Positions 12,338-14,016 of a stretch of 14,016 bases of DNA are shown here, one piece after another. A model generated the notes under the pieces. The model had not been told where the DNA came from and did no database searches. It saw only the letters and a list, made by a program, of their open reading frames with translations. The stretch comes from Bacteroidota bacterium (GTDB lineage: Bacteria > Bacteroidota > Bacteroidia > Chitinophagales > Chitinophagaceae). The first letter of the stretch is position 1. Each line of letters begins with the position of its first letter. The stretch is from positions 1-14,016 of the forward strand of contig JAEYUA010000203.1 of the NCBI GenBank assembly GCA_023433755.1, in the 5' to 3' direction. The translations under genes were made by a program, and so were the position numbers.

Positions 12338-13078
12338 ATGGAAAAGATGAATGATCTGAAAGACCTGCTCAGGCATGAAATTGAAGATCTGTATTCTGCC
12401 GAAGAACAGATCATCAAAGCCTTACCCTTAATGATAGAAAAAGCCAATAATGCAACGCTCAAGAATTCACTGGCAGAACACCTTGAAGTCACCCACGGAC
12501 AGAAAAAAAGACTGGACCAGGTGCAGAAACTGATGGGTGAGAAAAAATCAGGAGAAAAGAAGGGATTATTCTCCGGCTTGTTCGGTGGCAAGCATGAATG
12601 CAAAGCCATGAAAGGCATTATTGAAGAAGCCAATACAGTAATGGCAGAAGACATGAATCCCGAGGTGATGGATGCAGCCATCATTGCAAGCGCACAAAAG
12701 GTGGAGCACTACGAGATCACCAGCTATGGTACGGCCAGGAGTTTCGCACGCGAACTGGGTTTAACCAAAGTGCAGGAATTATTACAGGCAACACTGGATG
12801 AAGAATATGAAGCAGATAACCTGCTGACGGTACTGGCTGAAAGCAGTATTAACGAGGAAGCAGAAACAGCCGATGAAGCTTCCGCCAGCAATAACCGCCG
12901 CACCGCCAGTGAAAGGTCACGTGCTGCTGAAATGGAACCGGTGAGCAATAAAAGAAGCAGTGCTTCGGGCCGTAGCAGCTCAGGAAGTTCTGAAAGGTCT
13001 GGAAGCCGGTCCAATGCTTCTTCCCGTAAATCTTCTCCCGGCAGTTCCGGCAGGGGACGGAGTTCTGGAAGGTCCTGA
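12338..13078 (+). CDS. YciE/YciF (DUF892) ferritin-like protein with Ser/Arg-rich tail
   Basis: A 246-residue protein. Residues 1-170 form the DUF892 four-helix ferritin-like domain: 'LRHEIEDLYSAEEQIIKALP' (11-30), 'LAEHLEVTHGQKKRLDQV' (45-62), 'ECKAMKGIIEEAN' (87-99) and 'AAIIASAQKVEHYEITSYGT' (113-132), then 'LLQATLDEEYEADNLL'. The Glu/His positions expected for a di-metal centre (E16, E50, E97, E123, H124, E126, E155/E156) are present. Members are stress-induced in enterobacteria, without an established reaction. Two things are unusual. The loop between helices 2 and 3 has an insert, 'SGEKKGLFSGLFGGKH' (71-86). The last 75 residues are a disordered tail of Ser, Arg, Gly and Asn, acidic first and strongly basic at the end. 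The gene is monocistronic, followed by a terminator. The ATG at 12338 gives the usual N-terminus. Confidence 0.92.
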   Translation: MEKMNDLKDLLRHEIEDLYSAEEQIIKALPLMIEKANNATLKNSLAEHLEVTHGQKKRLDQVQKLMGEKKSGEKKGLFSGLFGGKHECKAMKGIIEEANTVMAEDMNPEVMDAAIIASAQKVEHYEITSYGTARSFARELGLTKVQELLQATLDEEYEADNLLTVLAESSINEEAETADEASASNNRRTASERSRAAEMEPVSNKRSSASGRSSSGSSERSGSRSNASSRKSSPGSSGRGRSSGRS

Positions 13079-13093
13079 TCACATAAATCATAT

Positions 13094-13118
13094 AAAGCCC
13101 GGAGTTATTCCGGGCTTT
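13094..13118. terminator. Strong rho-independent terminator
   Basis: AAAGCCCGGA (13094-13103) and TCCGGGCTTT (13109-13118) form a perfect 10-bp stem with a GTTAT loop, then a T. A further CATATAAA (13089-13096) / TTTATATG (13123-13130) pair encloses it. It serves the ferritin-like gene (+) and, since the flanks are A/T-rich on both sides, probably also the convergent gene ending at 13137. Confidence 0.9.
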
Positions 13119-13136
13119 TGAGTTTATATGGAGTGA

Positions 13137-13568
13137 TTAGTGTTCCGTATGAAAACGGTTCCATTTTTTTCCTGAAGATTTCAGGATTATTTGACGCTTG
13201 TCCTTCTTCAGTACTACAAACCAGTAACGGTGTTTTCCTTTGGTAAACATGTACGATTCAGTGATGGAAAAACCATCATAAACCCGGAGGGATTGTTGCA
13301 GCACAGCAGGCAGTTCGGAAATGCTGACGGGCATAGCAGTAATCACCATGAAACCTGCGGCATTGAAATACGCATACTGGCTTTTATTTTCAAGTTCAAA
13401 ATTCACCCTGGTGAGGCCATCAACTTCCATCCAGCTTACTTTTTTGGCTGAGGGAAAAGAAGTAAAGAATGTTTTCAGAAACCCCGGATAAAGATGATCT
13501 TCATTTGCAAAACTGCCTGATGTAAACAGGCAGGTGGTAAGGCTGAGTAAAAAAAGAAAACGTTTCAT
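13137..13568 (-). CDS. Secreted small protein, PepSY-like (DUF2874-type) domain
   Basis: A 143-residue exported protein. The signal peptide is 'MKRFLFLLSLTTCLFTSGSF' plus A21, with probable cleavage after 'SFA'; the cysteine at 13 lacks a good lipobox. The mature part reads 'FLKTFFTSFPSAKKVSWMEV' (about residues 30-49), then strands such as 'TRVNFELENKSQYAYFNAAG', 'LPAVLQQSLRVYDGF' and 'HRYWFVVLKKDKRQIILKSS'. This is the helix plus four-strand repeat seen in PepSY-like / DUF2874 periplasmic proteins, which are common in Bacteroidota and of unknown role. The frame continues 23 codons upstream to an ATG at 13637, but I chose 13568 because it places the signal peptide at the N-terminus. It is the only gene on its strand here and ends at a shared terminator. 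Confidence 0.8.
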   Translation of the reverse strand: MKRFLFLLSLTTCLFTSGSFANEDHLYPGFLKTFFTSFPSAKKVSWMEVDGLTRVNFELENKSQYAYFNAAGFMVITAMPVSISELPAVLQQSLRVYDGFSITESYMFTKGKHRYWFVVLKKDKRQIILKSSGKKWNRFHTEH

Positions 13569-13783
13569 GATTAATTTTTTGGTTTTGATTGATACAGCCT
13601 GTGACGCCATGTTCAATGCGGGAGTTACACCGTTCACAAATAATTATGATTCAATTCCGGGGTCTGCAATAAAACAAGTGGGGAAGTAAAGGGAACACTG
13701 CAACAGGCGCATACAATTCAGAAGATTTTAGGGAATATGTTTTATTTTGTCACCCGTTTCACCCTTTTTAACCAATACAGTTC

Positions 13784-14016
13784 ATGAACCGACTATTCAG
13801 GAAACTGCCTTTGCCGGCTAAGTTGATGCTTATTGGATTGGTGCCATTGCTCTTCCTGATCTTTCTTGCCATTCAACTCTACATCCAGAAAAACCAGAAA
13901 CTGGAAACCCTGGAAAAATACATCCAGAAGTTTGATGAATCGGCAACCATTACCCGGTTAATTGATAACCTTCAGACTGAAAGAAGATTCAGTTATGAGT
14001 ATGTACTGAACCGGAA
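13784..14016 (+). CDS. Membrane sensor protein, possibly with NIT domain (5' partial)
   Basis: The first 77 codons of a gene that leaves the window. The ATG at 13784 starts 'MNRLFRKLPLPAKLMLIGLV', and a single membrane helix covers about residues 14-32. After it comes a periplasmic segment with a helical 'YIQKNQKLETLEKYIQKF' and then 'LIDNLQTERRFSYEYVLNR'. The last stretch resembles the start of a nitrate/nitrite-sensing (NIT) or similar four-helix sensor domain, in which 'LQxERxxSxxY' is typical. Such proteins usually go on to a second helix, HAMP and a histidine kinase, adenylate cyclase or methyl-accepting output, which cannot be seen here. About 215 bases lie between this gene and the divergent secreted-protein gene; I see no firm promoter there. 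Confidence 0.75.
   Translation, partial: MNRLFRKLPLPAKLMLIGLVPLLFLIFLAIQLYIQKNQKLETLEKYIQKFDESATITRLIDNLQTERRFSYEYVLNR

Noticed and set aside
12724..13014. Leu/Ser-rich frame on the - strand opposite the ferritin-like gene's tail
   Set aside because: The low complexity derives from the Ser/Arg codons of the real gene read backwards.

Overview
The window looks like ordinary chromosome of a Bacteroidota bacterium, most likely from the Chitinophagaceae or a close relative. This is inferred from gene content: DUF4254 next to GT9 glycosyltransferases, an acidic 'DIPGQE / SSADEEGEG' protein, a small protein ending in a Cys-Pro tail, an LytTR-free HisKA_3/LuxR pair and a PepSY-like secreted protein. 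Shine-Dalgarno sequences are mostly weak, and the sequence is moderately GC. No tRNA, rRNA, insertion sequence, phage gene or CRISPR array was seen.

Left part (1-4845, all + strand). The 3' end of a DAACS-type dicarboxylate/amino acid symporter is followed by a compact run: DedA membrane protein, MFS transporter, DUF4254 protein and two GT9 (heptosyltransferase-like) glycosyltransferases. From the MFS gene onward the genes overlap by 4 bases (ATGA, TTGA, ATGA), so translational coupling is likely. The last three genes point to cell-surface glycan or LPS work. A MgtC/SapB membrane protein converges on this run and overlaps it by 31 bp.

Middle part (5448-7348). It holds a lipoprotein with a YK-rich repeat tail, a bidirectional terminator, an Hsp20 small heat-shock protein with a clear GGAGG site, and a very acidic, probably disordered protein. 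The last two are on the - strand. A 42-bp inverted repeat sits between the acidic protein and the divergent signalling genes.

Signalling cassette (7349-9741, + strand). A small protein with a Cys-Pro tail, a seven-helix membrane protein, a HisKA_3 histidine kinase with one membrane helix and no sensor domain, and a NarL/LuxR response regulator are packed with an 8-bp gap and then 40-bp and 14-bp overlaps. The layout suggests the membrane protein supplies the sensing that the kinase lacks. This is the most interesting unit in the window.

Right part (9742-14016). Two short unrecognised genes, a fold-type IV PLP aminotransferase and a dienelactone hydrolase-family protein lie on the - strand. 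They are followed by a + strand YciE/DUF892 ferritin-like protein with a long Ser/Arg/Gly tail, a strong hairpin terminator, a secreted PepSY-like protein (-), and the first 77 codons of a membrane sensor protein (+) cut by the window end.
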